64,000 bases of DNA from Deinococcus sp. KSM4-11. Lineage in GTDB: Bacteria > Deinococcota > Deinococci > Deinococcales > Deinococcaceae. The stretch is taken from NCBI RefSeq assembly GCF_004801415.1, contig NZ_SSNX01000005.1:248001-312000 (forward strand). The letters are read 5' to 3'. Position numbers and translations under genes: made by a program. The notes below the pieces were generated by a model that worked only from the letters and a program-made list of their open reading frames with translations, had not been told where the DNA came from and searched no databases. This document shows, in pieces, positions 43,655-56,572 of this stretch (its first letter is position 1; each line of letters opens with the position of its first letter).

Positions 43655-43656
43655 AT
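43450..43656 (-). CDS. possible small protein divergent from amylosucrase
   Basis: 68 residues, not recognised. The central part [20 protein letters not shown] and [18 protein letters not shown] have protein-like composition with two nearby Cys (CWC), a beta-strand and a helix. The start ATG 43656 overlaps the amylosucrase start codon on the opposite strand (CATG). No clear ribosome-binding site or promoter box is seen. It could be a chance open frame in GC-rich DNA. Confidence 0.3.
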   Translation of the reverse strand: MAPSIRRNLERVPRAKVGPGSVLIDDDGWICWCGSELRIYRWARGLGLEVLVVLRDIVRELPGRMRNG

Positions 43657-45583
43657 GCTGAATTCAGAGCTGGGAGCTCAGCTCCGGCTGGCCTTCGACG
43701 ACGATCGTGACGCCGATACCTTCCTCATGCGCCTCGACCGCTACGGGCCGGAGCTGGTCGCCAGCCTGCGGGCCGTGTATGGCGACCGTACCGACGCGCT
43801 GCTCGACACCCTGATTCCTGTGCTGCTCCACGCCTTCCACACCCGCCCGGCCGACCTGAAACGGCTGGACGAGGCGCGGCTCCTGCGCCCGGACTGGCTG
43901 CAGGGCCCGGATGTAGTCGGGTACGTGGCGTATACCGACCGGTTTGCCGGCACCCTCAAGGGCGTCGGCCAGCATCTCGATTACCTCCAGGGACTCGGCG
44001 TGACCTATCTGCACCTGATGCCGCTGCTGAAACCCCGCGACGGCGAGAACGACGGTGGCTACGCCGTGCAGGACTACCGCGCCGTCCGCGACGATTTGGG
44101 CACCATGGACGACCTGTCGGCGCTGGCCCGCGATCTGCGGGCACGCGGCATCAGCCTGGTGCTCGATCTGGTGCTGAACCACGTGGCGCAGGAGCACGAA
44201 TGGGCGGTGAAGGCCCGCGCGGGCGACCCCGCATTCCGCGACTACTTCTACCTGTACCCGGACCGTACGCAGCCCGACGCCTTCGAGAAGACGCTCCCGG
44301 AGGTCTTCCCGGATTTCGCGCCCGGCAACTTCACGTGGAACGAACCCGCGAAGGCCTGGGTGTGGACGACCTTCAACACCTACCAGTGGGACCTGAACTG
44401 GAGCACCCCCGCCGTCTTCCAGGAGTTCGTGGACATCATCCTGCACCTCGCCAACCGGGGGGTGGAGGTCTTCCGCCTGGACGCGATCGCCTTCATCTGG
44501 AAGCGGCTGGGCACCGACAGCCAGAACCAGCCGGAAGTGCATCACCTGACCCGCGCCCTGCGCGCCTGCGCGCGGATCGTGGCCCCGGCCGTGGCATTCA
44601 AGGCCGAGGCGATCGTCGCGCCCGCCGACCTGATCCATTACCTGGGCAGCGGCGACCACCACGGCCGCGTGAGCGACATGGCGTACCACAACAGCCTGAT
44701 GGTGCAGATCTGGAGTTCGCTCGCCTCGCGCGACGTGCGCCTGATGACGGCGGCGCTGCGGGCCTTCCCGCCCAAACCCACCAACACCACCTGGGGCATG
44801 TACGTCCGGTGCCACGACGACATCGGCTGGGCGATCAGCGACGCCGATGCAGAGCGGGTCGGCATGAGTGGCCCCGGACACCGCCACTTCCTGTCGGACT
44901 TCTACAGCGGCGAGTTCCCCGGTTCCTTCGCGCGCGGCCTGGTGTTCCAGTACAACCCGCAGACCGGCGACCGGCGCATCAGCGGCAGCGGCGCCAGCCT
45001 CGCCGGGCTGGAAAGCGCGCTGGACGCCGGGAACCACACCTGGGCCGAGTACGCCGTGCGCCGCATCCTGCTCTCGCACGCCGTGATTCTGGGCTTCGGC
45101 GGGGTGCCCCTGCTGTACATGGGCGACGAACTCGCCATGCTGAACGACTACACCTACGAAACCACGCCCGAGCACGCCGCCGACAACCGCTGGGTGCACC
45201 GCCCCCGCATGAACTGGAGCCAGGCCGAGAGCGTGACTGCCGACCCGTCGTCGCCCGGCGCGCAGGTCAACGCGGGCCTGCGGCAACTGATCCAGGCGCG
45301 CAAGCACCTGCCGCACCTGCACGCCAGCGTGGAATCCGAGGCGCTCGACAGCCCCGATCCCTGCGTGCTGCTGCTGCGCCGCGACCATCCCTCAGGCCGC
45401 TTCCTGGGCGTGTACAACTTCAGCGAGCACCGCATCCAGTTCCCCGCGTACGCCCTGCGTGACCAGGTGGGCGAGTTCGCGCTCGATCACCTGACCGGCA
45501 GCGGCTTCAGCCTGTACCGCCCGACCATCACCCTGGAACCCTTCCGTGCGCTGTGGCTCACCCCGACCCAGATGACCATATGA
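43655..45583 (+). CDS. amylosucrase
   Basis: GH13_4 glucansucrase that transfers glucose from sucrose to alpha-1,4-glucan and releases fructose. 642 residues, matching characterised amylosucrases of Deinococcus. N-terminal helical domain 1-85 precedes the barrel. Catalytic residues fit: nucleophile Asp276 in [13 protein letters not shown], acid/base Glu318 in AFKAEAIVA, and transition-state His387-Asp388 in [10 protein letters not shown]. The long B' loop ([16 protein letters not shown]) typical of amylosucrase is present. ATG 43655 follows TATGCT by seven bases; the frame continues upstream to 43541 but without homology. It may provide alpha-glucan to the tre operon. A small coupled gene follows. 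Confidence 0.95.
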   Translation: MLNSELGAQLRLAFDDDRDADTFLMRLDRYGPELVASLRAVYGDRTDALLDTLIPVLLHAFHTRPADLKRLDEARLLRPDWLQGPDVVGYVAYTDRFAGTLKGVGQHLDYLQGLGVTYLHLMPLLKPRDGENDGGYAVQDYRAVRDDLGTMDDLSALARDLRARGISLVLDLVLNHVAQEHEWAVKARAGDPAFRDYFYLYPDRTQPDAFEKTLPEVFPDFAPGNFTWNEPAKAWVWTTFNTYQWDLNWSTPAVFQEFVDIILHLANRGVEVFRLDAIAFIWKRLGTDSQNQPEVHHLTRALRACARIVAPAVAFKAEAIVAPADLIHYLGSGDHHGRVSDMAYHNSLMVQIWSSLASRDVRLMTAALRAFPPKPTNTTWGMYVRCHDDIGWAISDADAERVGMSGPGHRHFLSDFYSGEFPGSFARGLVFQYNPQTGDRRISGSGASLAGLESALDAGNHTWAEYAVRRILLSHAVILGFGGVPLLYMGDELAMLNDYTYETTPEHAADNRWVHRPRMNWSQAESVTADPSSPGAQVNAGLRQLIQARKHLPHLHASVESEALDSPDPCVLLLRRDHPSGRFLGVYNFSEHRIQFPAYALRDQVGEFALDHLTGSGFSLYRPTITLEPFRALWLTPTQMTI

Positions 45584-45765
45584 GTCGCCCCGGCCGGACA
45601 CGTGTTCCCACCGAGGCCCTCCTGACGGCCGCCCGTAGCGCTGCCGACCGCCTGACCCACCTGTCCCGCGACCCGGACGTGCGCCGCGAGGCCGGGAACG
45701 TCGCGCAGGCCATGGGAAAGCTGCTCGAAGCGATCAGGAACGCGGGTCAGACGCCACGTAAATGA
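45580..45765 (+). CDS. small helical protein coupled to amylosucrase
   Basis: 61 residues, not recognised. ATG 45580 overlaps the amylosucrase stop (ATGA), so translation is coupled. Predicted to be two helices ([19 protein letters not shown] and [19 protein letters not shown]) with a basic tail. Size and coupling suggest an accessory protein of the sugar enzyme or simply a conserved neighbour. No signal peptide or membrane helix. Confidence 0.6.
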   Translation: MSRPGRTRVPTEALLTAARSAADRLTHLSRDPDVRREAGNVAQAMGKLLEAIRNAGQTPRK

Positions 45766-45876
45766 GCTGACAGACCTCACTCCGGGGCGGATAAGCCAGG
45801 TGGCCTGTCCGCCCCATCTGCGTGCCGGACGGTGGTCATGATCCGGTACCATCGTGGGGTTCACGGGAGGTTCCTC

Positions 45877-45939
45877 ATGAAGCGATTCGCCCATGCCTGT
45901 ACCCAGTGGTTCGCCTGCCCCACGGTCACTGCCGACTGA
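45877..45939 (+). CDS. possible 20-residue peptide
   Basis: MKRFAHACTQWFACPTVTAD, 20 codons plus TGA, preceded by GGGAGG with normal spacing and by TACCAT (45847-45852) 30 bases before the start. Two Cys six residues apart could form a disulfide. It may be a leader peptide or a small bioactive peptide; without relatives it remains a guess. It lies just before the split GNAT gene at 45964. Confidence 0.3.
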   Translation: MKRFAHACTQWFACPTVTAD

Positions 45940-45963
45940 ACCCGGCTCCACGAACTGGAACCC

Positions 45964-46476
45964 GTGACCGGCCCCGTCCGAGGTCATCCCTTGCCCAGCT
46001 TTACCCTCCAGGCCGCAACGCTGGCTACCCTGCCCGAGCTGTACGCACTGAATCCCGATGCCGTCGAGAACGCCCGGCTCCTCAAGACCTTGCGCGGCAA
46101 GATTGAACGCGGCGAGGCTCACCTGTCGAACACCCTGATTCTCCGCACGGCACGGGGCGTCGAGGGCACCGTCTTCTTCGGCCCTGCTCCGCACCCATAC
46201 GTCTTTCCCGACCTTCGCACCGACGCCCCCGCTGAAGCCATTACGGCGTTCCTGCGGACGCTGCGCCGAAAGCTTCAGGGCACGTCCGAGCGCCAGCTCG
46301 TGCTGGACAGCGCCCGTGCCGATGTCTCCACAGAAGCCGTGCTCAGCGCGGGCTGGGCATTGGACGATTCCCAAGTGGTCTACGAAACGGATCTGCGCGC
46401 GTTCACGTGGCGTGGCTCCCCGATCCGGAGGTACGCCCGCTGGACGCCGGACGGCCGGACGTACAGGCCGCGCTGA
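45964..46476 (+). CDS. N-terminal half of a split GNAT-like protein
   Basis: 170 residues. Begins LPSFTLQAATLATLPELYAL and holds a GNAT-like alpha/beta arrangement without a recognisable acetyl-CoA loop. LVLDSARADVSTEAVLSAGW and VYETDLRAFTWRG end the domain, after which the reading becomes Arg-rich (RRYARWTPDGRTYRPR) and stops. From about 46407 the next plus frame continues with a normal GNAT. I infer that one frame change near 46400 split an original tandem-GNAT protein of about 280 residues. The start GTG 45964 is weakly supported. Confidence 0.6.
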   Translation: MTGPVRGHPLPSFTLQAATLATLPELYALNPDAVENARLLKTLRGKIERGEAHLSNTLILRTARGVEGTVFFGPAPHPYVFPDLRTDAPAEAITAFLRTLRRKLQGTSERQLVLDSARADVSTEAVLSAGWALDDSQVVYETDLRAFTWRGSPIRRYARWTPDGRTYRPR

Positions 46477-46808
46477 GCGACCTCGGACGCGCAGATCTGG
46501 CCCTGCGGGACGGCTGGACACTGCACGGCCTGTTTCGCGGCCAGGAGCTCGTGGCGCTGGGTGCCCACGGAGCCAGTGGCCGCCCCGGTGGCGTGTTCGA
46601 GGCAAGCATCGACATGATCGGTGTCCGTCCAGCCTTCCGGGGACAGGGCCTTGGACGGCGGCTGCACGCGCACCTGCTCGGGCGTGCGGCAGAGCGCCAC
46701 GACTGGCACCGGGGCGGAACGGGTGCCGACAACCACGCCATGCGCCGTATCTTCGAGCACAGTGGTTCCGTGCTCCTGGGCACGCAGCGCTATTTCCGGC
46801 AGCCTTGA
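46407..46808 (+). CDS. C-terminal GNAT domain of a split protein
   Basis: 133 residues from GTG 46407, overlapping the preceding frame by 70 bases. It carries the acetyl-CoA motif IGVRPAFRGQGLGRRLHAHL and the closing NHAMRRIFEHSGSVLLG. The first residues WLPDPEVRPLDAGRPD look like the linker that should follow the N-terminal domain. Alone it lacks part of the GNAT N-terminus, supporting the split-gene reading. Coupled translation by re-initiation at GTG 46407 is another possibility. Confidence 0.6.
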   Translation: MAWLPDPEVRPLDAGRPDVQAALSDLGRADLALRDGWTLHGLFRGQELVALGAHGASGRPGGVFEASIDMIGVRPAFRGQGLGRRLHAHLLGRAAERHDWHRGGTGADNHAMRRIFEHSGSVLLGTQRYFRQP

Positions 46809-46834
46809 CCCGTTCCCTGCTCCTCGCGTATAGT
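46805..46834 (+). promoter_or_regulatory. promoter of rpmI-rplT
   Basis: TTGACC (46805-46810), 18-base spacer, TATAGT (46829-46834). It gives a leader of about 108 bases before rpmI, and overlaps the end of the GNAT frame. Confidence 0.75.
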
Positions 46835-46839
46835 TCTCT

Positions 46840-46884
<45 letters not shown>

Positions 46885-46947
46885 GGCCCGCACCCCAGAC
46901 AGAAGCCTCCGGACTGGAGTGCGACTGGACTAGCAAGGAGGGCTCCC

Positions 46948-47148
<201 letters not shown>

Positions 47149-47153
47149 GTTAA

Positions 47154-47507
<354 letters not shown>

Positions 47508-47524
47508 GCCAACGCTCCACGCTG

Positions 47525-47554
47525 AACGCCGCCTCCAGTGATGGGGGCGGCGTT
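47525..47554. terminator. hairpin after rplT
   Basis: AACGCCGCC/GGCGGCGTT, 9-bp stem (47525-47533, 47546-47554) with a 12-base loop, between rplT and the convergent gntR gene. The following TGTGCTGGTTCTC is only weakly T-rich. Probable shared terminator. Confidence 0.6.
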
Positions 47555-47582
47555 GTGCTGGTTCTCGAGGGCAGTTCCCGAC

Positions 47583-48285
<703 letters not shown>

Positions 48286-48316
48286 GGTCGCTTCCGCTGG
48301 TGCGGCGCTTCAACTC

Positions 48317-48345
48317 ATCTTAGGGTTAGTGTCAAGAGGACACAA
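48317..48345 (-). promoter_or_regulatory. gntR promoter with embedded operator candidate
   Basis: Minus strand TTGTGT (48340-48345), 17-base spacer, TAAGAT (48317-48322). The spacer contains TGTCAAGAGGACA (48330-48342), a TGTC-5-GACA inverted repeat that fits the GT-N-AC pattern of GntR-family operators. Confidence 0.6.
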
Positions 48346-48414
48346 GGTTGTCTGGTCTGTCCCGCAGGTGGGGACAACACATCCGGGTCGCTTACGCCAG
48401 TCCTGACGCGATCC

Positions 48415-49422
<1,008 letters not shown>

Positions 49423-49608
49423 TGCCGCTTACCATACGCGCCGCACCGTTGGAATTCAGAGGGGGCCGCTCCATTCCCACTCCGCGCCATCACCGGGCAT
49501 GTGCTGGCTGGACACTCCCGTTGCCTGGACGGGCACGCGGCGACCTGCCGGACGGTCGCCCTGACGCCTGTTCCACAGGCAGAACCACCTCTGGGCCGTC
49601 ATGATCCA

Positions 49609-49637
49609 TTGATTTTGGCTTCCCTTGCTTCTACGCT
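49609..49637 (+). promoter_or_regulatory. promoter of the DUF485-actP operon
   Basis: TTGATT (49609-49614), 17-base spacer, TACGCT (49632-49637), about 70 bases before the DUF485 start. No other convincing promoter is seen in the 287-base gap after moaA. Confidence 0.55.
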
Positions 49638-49710
49638 GTGGCCAGTCACACAATCCGGCCCCGGCTCCCCCCGCCCCGCCCTGTCCAGTTCCGTCACGCA
49701 GGAGGCACGC

Positions 49711-50010
49711 ATGACCGTATCCCAGTCACGCCCGAGTCCCGCCCCAGCCCGCAACGCCGCGTACCAGCAACTGGTCGCGCAGCGGAATTCGTTCACGGTC
49801 ACCATGACGGTCACGTTCCTGGTGTTGTACTTCCTGCTGCCGATCCTGGCCGGGTACAACAAACCCCTGATGGCCACCAAGGTCTTCGGGAACGTCACCT
49901 TCGGGTACGTGCTCGCCTTCCTGGAATTCGTGATGGGCTGGGTCATGGCGTACATCTACGTGGTTCGGGCGCGCGCCTTCGACCGGCTGGCCGAGGAAGC
50001 CCGCCGATGA
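49711..50010 (+). CDS. DUF485 membrane protein (YjcH-like)
   Basis: 99 residues with two membrane helices ([20 protein letters not shown] and [23 protein letters not shown]). The PAYQQL-type start ([13 protein letters not shown]) is typical of DUF485. These proteins are nearly always encoded just before the acetate symporter ActP and probably stabilise or regulate it. ATG 49711 follows AGGAGG by seven bases. The actP ATG overlaps its stop (ATGA). Confidence 0.92.
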   Translation: MTVSQSRPSPAPARNAAYQQLVAQRNSFTVTMTVTFLVLYFLLPILAGYNKPLMATKVFGNVTFGYVLAFLEFVMGWVMAYIYVVRARAFDRLAEEARR

Positions 50011-51602
50011 CGTTCCTGCTCGCCGCGATCATCGTCGCCATCACCCTGGGCGTGACCTTCTGGGCCAGCAAACGCAACACCAGCGCCGGAGACTTCTACG
50101 TCGCCGGGGGTCGCATCAGCGCCACGCAGAACGGCATCGCCATCGCCGGGGACTACATGAGCGCCGCGTCGTTCCTGGGCATCACCGGCCTCATCGCCCT
50201 GAACGGCTACGACGGCTTCATGTACTCGGTCGGGTGGTTCATCGCGTACCTGACCGTGCTGTTCATCGTGGCCGAGCCGCTGCGCAACCTCGGCAAGTAC
50301 ACCCTGGCCGACATGCTGGTCTACCGACTGAAAGACCCGCGCGTGCGCACCTACGCTGCCGTGAGCACCATCGGGATCAGCACCTTCTACATGATCGCGC
50401 AGGTCGTGGGCGCGGGCAGCCTGATCAGCCTGCTCTCCAAGGGCGCCATCTCGGCCGACCTCGCCATTCCGCTCGTCGGGGTGCTGATGATCATCTACGT
50501 GGTCGTGGGCGGCATGCTCGCCACCACCTGGGTGCAGATCATCAAGGCCATGCTGCTGATGTTCGCCACCATCGTGATGACCCTGCTGATCCTCACGAAG
50601 TTCGGCTTCAGCTTCTCGAACCTGCTCGGGCAGGTAGAAGCTAAGAATGGCGCGGAGTTCCTGGGCGCAGGCGTGAAATACAAGAATCCTGTCGACCTGA
50701 TCTCGCTGTGTCTCGCGCTCGTGCTGGGCACCGCCGGGCTGCCGCACATCCTCGTGCGCTTCTTCACCGTCCCCACTGCGCAGGATGCCCGCAAGAGCGT
50801 CGTGTGGGCCATGGTACTGATCGGCGCGTTCTACGTCATGACCGCCTTCATGGGCAACGCCGCGAACGTCCTGCTGGGCAAAGACGCCATCGAGACCGCC
50901 AACAAGGCTGGGAACATGGCCGCGCCGCTGCTCGCGCAGGCCCTGTTCGGCGGGGCGGGCACGGCCGGTGGCGAGTTCGGGCTGGCCTTCGTCACGGCCG
51001 TGGCCTTCGCCACCATCCTCGCGGTCGTCGCGGGGCTCACCATCAGCGCCAGCACCAGCTTCACGCACGACATCTACAACGGCGTCATGCGCGGCGGCCA
51101 GGCCAGCGAACGTAACCAGTTCCGCGTGGCCCGACTGGCCACCGTCGCCGTCGGCATCGCCGCCATCATCCTGGGCCTGCTCGCCAAGACGCAGAACGTC
51201 GCCTTCCTGGTCGCGCTGGCCTTCGCGCTGGCCGCCAGCGCCAACCTCCCGGTGATCCTGTTCACGCTGTTCTGGAGGAAGTTCAACGCCACGGGCGCAA
51301 TCTGGGGAATCGTGGGCGGCATCGTGTTCACGCTGCTGCTGATCGCCATCAGCCCGAACATCATGAAGATCGACCCGGACACCCTGACCACCGGGCGCCA
51401 CCTGATCCAGGCCAACCCGATCTTCCCGCTGGAAAACCCCGGCATCATCAGCATTCCTGCCGGCTTCCTGTTCGCCTACGTGGGCACCCTGCTTGGCGCC
51501 GCCCGCCGCAACGCCGCCCAGGACGACCGCGACTTCGAGGAGATGCAGTACCGCGCCTACACCGGGGCGGGCACCGACGGCACCGTCGCCGCGCACGACT
51601 GA
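50007..51602 (+). CDS. actP: cation/acetate symporter
   Basis: Sodium:solute symporter family (SSS) permease, 531 residues, about 13 membrane helices. Markers: [60 protein letters not shown] and the sodium-site helix [20 protein letters not shown]. It takes up acetate and other short monocarboxylates. It forms an operon with DUF485, and acs lies downstream, which together complete acetate uptake and activation. A strong hairpin follows. Confidence 0.93.
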   Translation: MTFLLAAIIVAITLGVTFWASKRNTSAGDFYVAGGRISATQNGIAIAGDYMSAASFLGITGLIALNGYDGFMYSVGWFIAYLTVLFIVAEPLRNLGKYTLADMLVYRLKDPRVRTYAAVSTIGISTFYMIAQVVGAGSLISLLSKGAISADLAIPLVGVLMIIYVVVGGMLATTWVQIIKAMLLMFATIVMTLLILTKFGFSFSNLLGQVEAKNGAEFLGAGVKYKNPVDLISLCLALVLGTAGLPHILVRFFTVPTAQDARKSVVWAMVLIGAFYVMTAFMGNAANVLLGKDAIETANKAGNMAAPLLAQALFGGAGTAGGEFGLAFVTAVAFATILAVVAGLTISASTSFTHDIYNGVMRGGQASERNQFRVARLATVAVGIAAIILGLLAKTQNVAFLVALAFALAASANLPVILFTLFWRKFNATGAIWGIVGGIVFTLLLIAISPNIMKIDPDTLTTGRHLIQANPIFPLENPGIISIPAGFLFAYVGTLLGAARRNAAQDDRDFEEMQYRAYTGAGTDGTVAAHD

Positions 51603-51614
51603 AAACATTCAAAA

Positions 51615-51650
51615 GAGGGGCGCACGGATCGCATGATCCGTGCGCCCCTC
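51615..51650 (+). terminator. strong hairpin after actP
   Basis: Perfect 16-bp stem (51615-51630, 51635-51650) with loop GCAT, 12 bases after the actP stop, followed by ATT. The T run is short, but the exceptional stem makes it a likely terminator or 3' stabiliser. Confidence 0.78.
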
Positions 51651-52050
51651 ATTCCGGCCCAGGCGTGGTTGGCGAGCCAAGTCATGACCGCTCCGTCCGG
51701 GCACACCGTCTGGTGGCCGGAACCGGCGACGTCGCCCCGCTGACCGGGATTCGATTCTCTAGCGCCAGGAGGTACGGTCCGCCGCTCTTGCTGGCGGCAC
51801 CATCTTGGCTGCGTCCTCGCCGCGATAGGACGCTGTAGGGGCCGTCGATGAAATCAGACGACGGTTCACCCCCCCTGTTCAATCTGGCGAGAACCGCCGT
51901 CATGACGGCCCGGTGTACCGGGTGCAGTACCCGGCGCGGGACGGCAGCCGGATTCCCACCTTGGGCACGGTAAATTAGGTTCAACGCGTTTTGAGAGCCC
52001 GAGCCCCGTCCCTGGGGATCACCCACCTGCACCCCGACCCGGAGGTCTTC
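51651..52050 (+). other. 400-base leader/control region of acs
   Basis: No coding frame. It holds a 14-bp palindrome (51896-51909), imperfect inverted pairing between 51857-51867 and 51891-51901, and CCGGGT/ACCCGG hairpin-like repeats just after. TAAATT near 51970 could be a -10 but lacks a good -35. The Shine-Dalgarno GGAGG is at 52041-52045. The length suggests regulated expression of acs. Confidence 0.45.
51896..51909. promoter_or_regulatory. 14-bp palindrome upstream of acs
   Basis: GCCGTCATGACGGC, perfect palindrome, about 140 bases before the acs start. A dimeric repressor or activator site controlling acetate activation is plausible; the cognate protein is not known. Confidence 0.45.
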
Positions 52051-54000
<1,950 letters not shown>

Positions 54001-54096
54001 CAGCAGCAGAGGTCTGATGCCAGCCCACTTCTGATTCCAGCCCACTTCAGCGCGTCCGGGCTTCAGGCCACGGGCGCGCGGCTCTCTCGGTTCAGG

Positions 54097-54540
54097 TCAG
54101 GTGGGCAGGCTGGCGGTCTGCATCCAGAAACTGCGGACGGCCTGCACCACGGTCTCGTACTCGCTGAACAGGCGCGGCTTACAGATGTAGCTGTTCGCAT
54201 AGTTCTCGTACGAGCGGCGGATATCGCTGCGGGAATTGCTGGTGCTGAACACCAGCACCGGCACCGGCCGCAGCGCCGGGTCGTGCTTGAGGTGTTCCAG
54301 CAGCCCGAAGCCGTCCATCCGCGGCATGTTCAGATCCATCAGGATGATGTCCGGCAGGGACTGGCCCGCCTGCACCCGCCCGTGCAGGTACTCCATGGCC
54401 TCCACGCCGTCGGCACAGACCGTGAACTGCGGGGTCGGCTCCAGGGTCAGGAAGGCTTCCTGCGTGAGGAAAGCGTCATCCTGGTTGTCCTCAACCAGCA
54501 GGATATGCAGGGGCAGGTGCGCAGTCTGGCGAACAGTCAT
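54097..54540 (-). CDS. single-domain response regulator (Rcp1-like)
   Basis: 147-residue CheY-like receiver with no output domain. Acidic pair Glu17-Asp18 (LLVEDNQDD), phospho-acceptor Asp69 (IILMDLNMPRMDG), Thr/Ser in VFSTSNSRSD and Lys121 in SYICKP. The block YENYANSYICKP is typical of phytochrome-associated regulators of the Rcp1 group. Its kinase is not adjacent; the kinase at 966 is a candidate partner by family. ATG 54540 is the start; the frame extends upstream without homology. Confidence 0.9.
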   Translation of the reverse strand: MTVRQTAHLPLHILLVEDNQDDAFLTQEAFLTLEPTPQFTVCADGVEAMEYLHGRVQAGQSLPDIILMDLNMPRMDGFGLLEHLKHDPALRPVPVLVFSTSNSRSDIRRSYENYANSYICKPRLFSEYETVVQAVRSFWMQTASLPT

Positions 54541-54618
54541 GGGAGGGCTTGATGATAAAGCAGAACCTTTCATGAATGGTGCCGCAGGCAGGATTACCCC
54601 CACCGAGTTCCAGGCCCC

Positions 54619-55239
54619 TCACTCCAGCGTGAAATCTACCGTCAACTCGACGTCCAGCGGCTGGGTGGCGCTGTACTCCACGCCCACGTCCAGCGGGGTC
54701 GCCCGCGACCGGGACATCAGGGCCATGGGCGCGTCGCTGCGCAGGTCGATGGTCGTGCTCGGCATCTGCCACGAATCGCTGGCGCTGTGCACGCCCACCA
54801 CGCGGTGTCCGGCGGCGGCGGCGATCACGTCGGCCTTACGCCGGGCACGCTGCATGGCCTGAGCGGCCAGCGGCAGGCTCGCCTCGAAGGCCTCGAAGTC
54901 CCAGTCCAGCCGGGAGAGCTGGGCGTGCCGGTGCGCCGCCACGGCCCCCAACACCTCTGGGAGCTGAACCGGCGTGCTGCGGACGGCCAGGGTGTAGGTG
55001 GCCTTCTGCTGGCGACCCAGCACGCCGCCCGCCCCCGCGATCCGCACGCCATGAACGTGCAGATCGGCGTCCGTGACGCCAGCGGTGCGCAGGGACGTCA
55101 CCAGCTCCCGCAGCTCCCGCGCGCCGTTCAGCGCGGCGTTGCCGATCACGAACGTCTCGGCCTCCACACTCAGGTGCAGGCGCACGCCCGTCGCCGTGAC
55201 CTCTCCATGTTCCTGTACCGTGACGCGCAGCAGTCCCAT
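54619..55239 (-). CDS. SIMPL (DUF541) domain protein, apparently cytoplasmic
   Basis: 206 residues. SIMPL domain signs: VRLHLSVEAETFVIGNAALN, GVTDADLHVHGVRIAG, ATYTLAVRSTPVQL, QAMQRARRKADVIAAAAGHR and the closing VELTVDFTLE. Family members are usually secreted; this one has no signal peptide, starting MGLLRVTVQEHGEVTA. TACGCT (55246-55251) is six bases before ATG 55239, supporting the start. Function unknown. Cotranscription with the aminotransferase 24 bases upstream is possible. Confidence 0.78.
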   Translation of the reverse strand: MGLLRVTVQEHGEVTATGVRLHLSVEAETFVIGNAALNGARELRELVTSLRTAGVTDADLHVHGVRIAGAGGVLGRQQKATYTLAVRSTPVQLPEVLGAVAAHRHAQLSRLDWDFEAFEASLPLAAQAMQRARRKADVIAAAAGHRVVGVHSASDSWQMPSTTIDLRSDAPMALMSRSRATPLDVGVEYSATQPLDVELTVDFTLE

Positions 55240-55263
55240 GCGACCAGCGTACGGGATGGGCGG

Positions 55264-56433
55264 TCAGGTCGCAGATGCCAGGTGCGGCACGGCCACGTCC
55301 GCCAGGGCCTGCGCCGCCGCCGTCAGCACCTCCGGCGGCTGCACCAATGCGAAGCGCACGAAGCCCTCGCCCTGCGCGCCGAAGGCCCGGCCCGGACTGA
55401 TCGCCACGCCCGTCTGTTCCGCCACGCGGAGCGCGAAGGCCACGGAATCGTTCAGGCCCGGCACACGTGCCCACGCGAACATGCTCGCCTGAGGCCGCGT
55501 CACGGCCCAGCCCAGGTCACGCAGGGCCGGCACCAGCGCGTCCCGCCGGGCCTCGAAGGTGGCCGCGCCGACCCGGCCGACCGCGTCCGGCAACCCCAGC
55601 GCCACGGTCGCCGCGCGCTGGATACCCAGGTACGGGTGGAAGTCCACCGCGCCCTTCACGCGGGCCAGCGCCCCCAGCGCGCCCGCATCGCCCGCCGCGA
55701 AGCCTACCCGGAAGCCGCCCATATGGTGTGTCTTGCTCAGCGAGTGCAGCTCCACGACGCCGTCCAGTCCTGCCTGAAGCGCACTGGGGGCGAGGTACCC
55801 GCCGAAGGTCAGCTCCGCGTAGGGGTTGTCATGCACCAGCAGGACGCCCCGCTCCCGGCACCATTGGGCCGCCCGCTCGAAGAACGCTGAATCCGCGACC
55901 GCCGAGGTCGGGTTGTTCGGGTAATTCAGCAGCAGCACGCGGGGCCGGACGCTCTGCGGCACGGCGTCCAGATCCGGCAGGAAGTCCTGGTCGGCGTGCA
56001 GCGGGAGTGTGACCACGTTCAGGCCCGCGACCGCCGCCGCGCCCAGGTACGGGGGGTAACACGGGTCGGGCAGCAGCAGCGTGTCGCCGGGATCCGTCAC
56101 GGCCAGCAGCAGGTGCGCGAGCCCCTCCTGCGCGCCGATCAGCGGCACGACCTCGCCATCGGGATTTGCATCCACCCCAAAGCGGCGCGACAGGTATGCC
56201 GAGGCCGCAACCCGCAGGGGCCGGGTATCGCTCACCATCGGGTAGCGGTAGGTGGCCGGATCGCGCGTCGCCTCGCGCAGCGCCTCCAGCACGATCTCCG
56301 GAGGGTGCAGATCGCTGCTGCCGATGCTCAGGTCGATGACCTGCTTCCCGGCAGTTCGCGCCCGGCCCATGGCCTGATCCATCAGCGAGAACACGCTGCC
56401 CGGCACGCCCGTTGCCCGCTTGGAAGCCCACAT
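55264..56433 (-). CDS. class I/II pyridoxal-phosphate aminotransferase
   Basis: 389 residues, fold type I. Substrate-loop [33 protein letters not shown] (cofactor phosphate region), [12 protein letters not shown], and the PLP lysine in [20 protein letters not shown]. The C-terminal part has [13 protein letters not shown] with the carboxylate-binding Arg. Closest by general look to the LL-diaminopimelate/aspartate aminotransferase-like group; the substrate cannot be fixed. TAGGCT (56441-56446) lies seven bases before ATG 56433. Divergent from nagA. Confidence 0.88.
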   Translation of the reverse strand: MWASKRATGVPGSVFSLMDQAMGRARTAGKQVIDLSIGSSDLHPPEIVLEALREATRDPATYRYPMVSDTRPLRVAASAYLSRRFGVDANPDGEVVPLIGAQEGLAHLLLAVTDPGDTLLLPDPCYPPYLGAAAVAGLNVVTLPLHADQDFLPDLDAVPQSVRPRVLLLNYPNNPTSAVADSAFFERAAQWCRERGVLLVHDNPYAELTFGGYLAPSALQAGLDGVVELHSLSKTHHMGGFRVGFAAGDAGALGALARVKGAVDFHPYLGIQRAATVALGLPDAVGRVGAATFEARRDALVPALRDLGWAVTRPQASMFAWARVPGLNDSVAFALRVAEQTGVAISPGRAFGAQGEGFVRFALVQPPEVLTAAAQALADVAVPHLASAT

Positions 56434-56572
56434 GGGGCGCAGCCTACCAGAGCCGCTGCCACCGCCCCGCTCCAGTGATCGGCACCACTGGACGCCGCCC
56501 CGCATGGCCCACTGCTCTACGCTGAGGATCGACGGTCTGCCTGTCGCCAGCCTTCACTCCTCTGAGGTTCCC

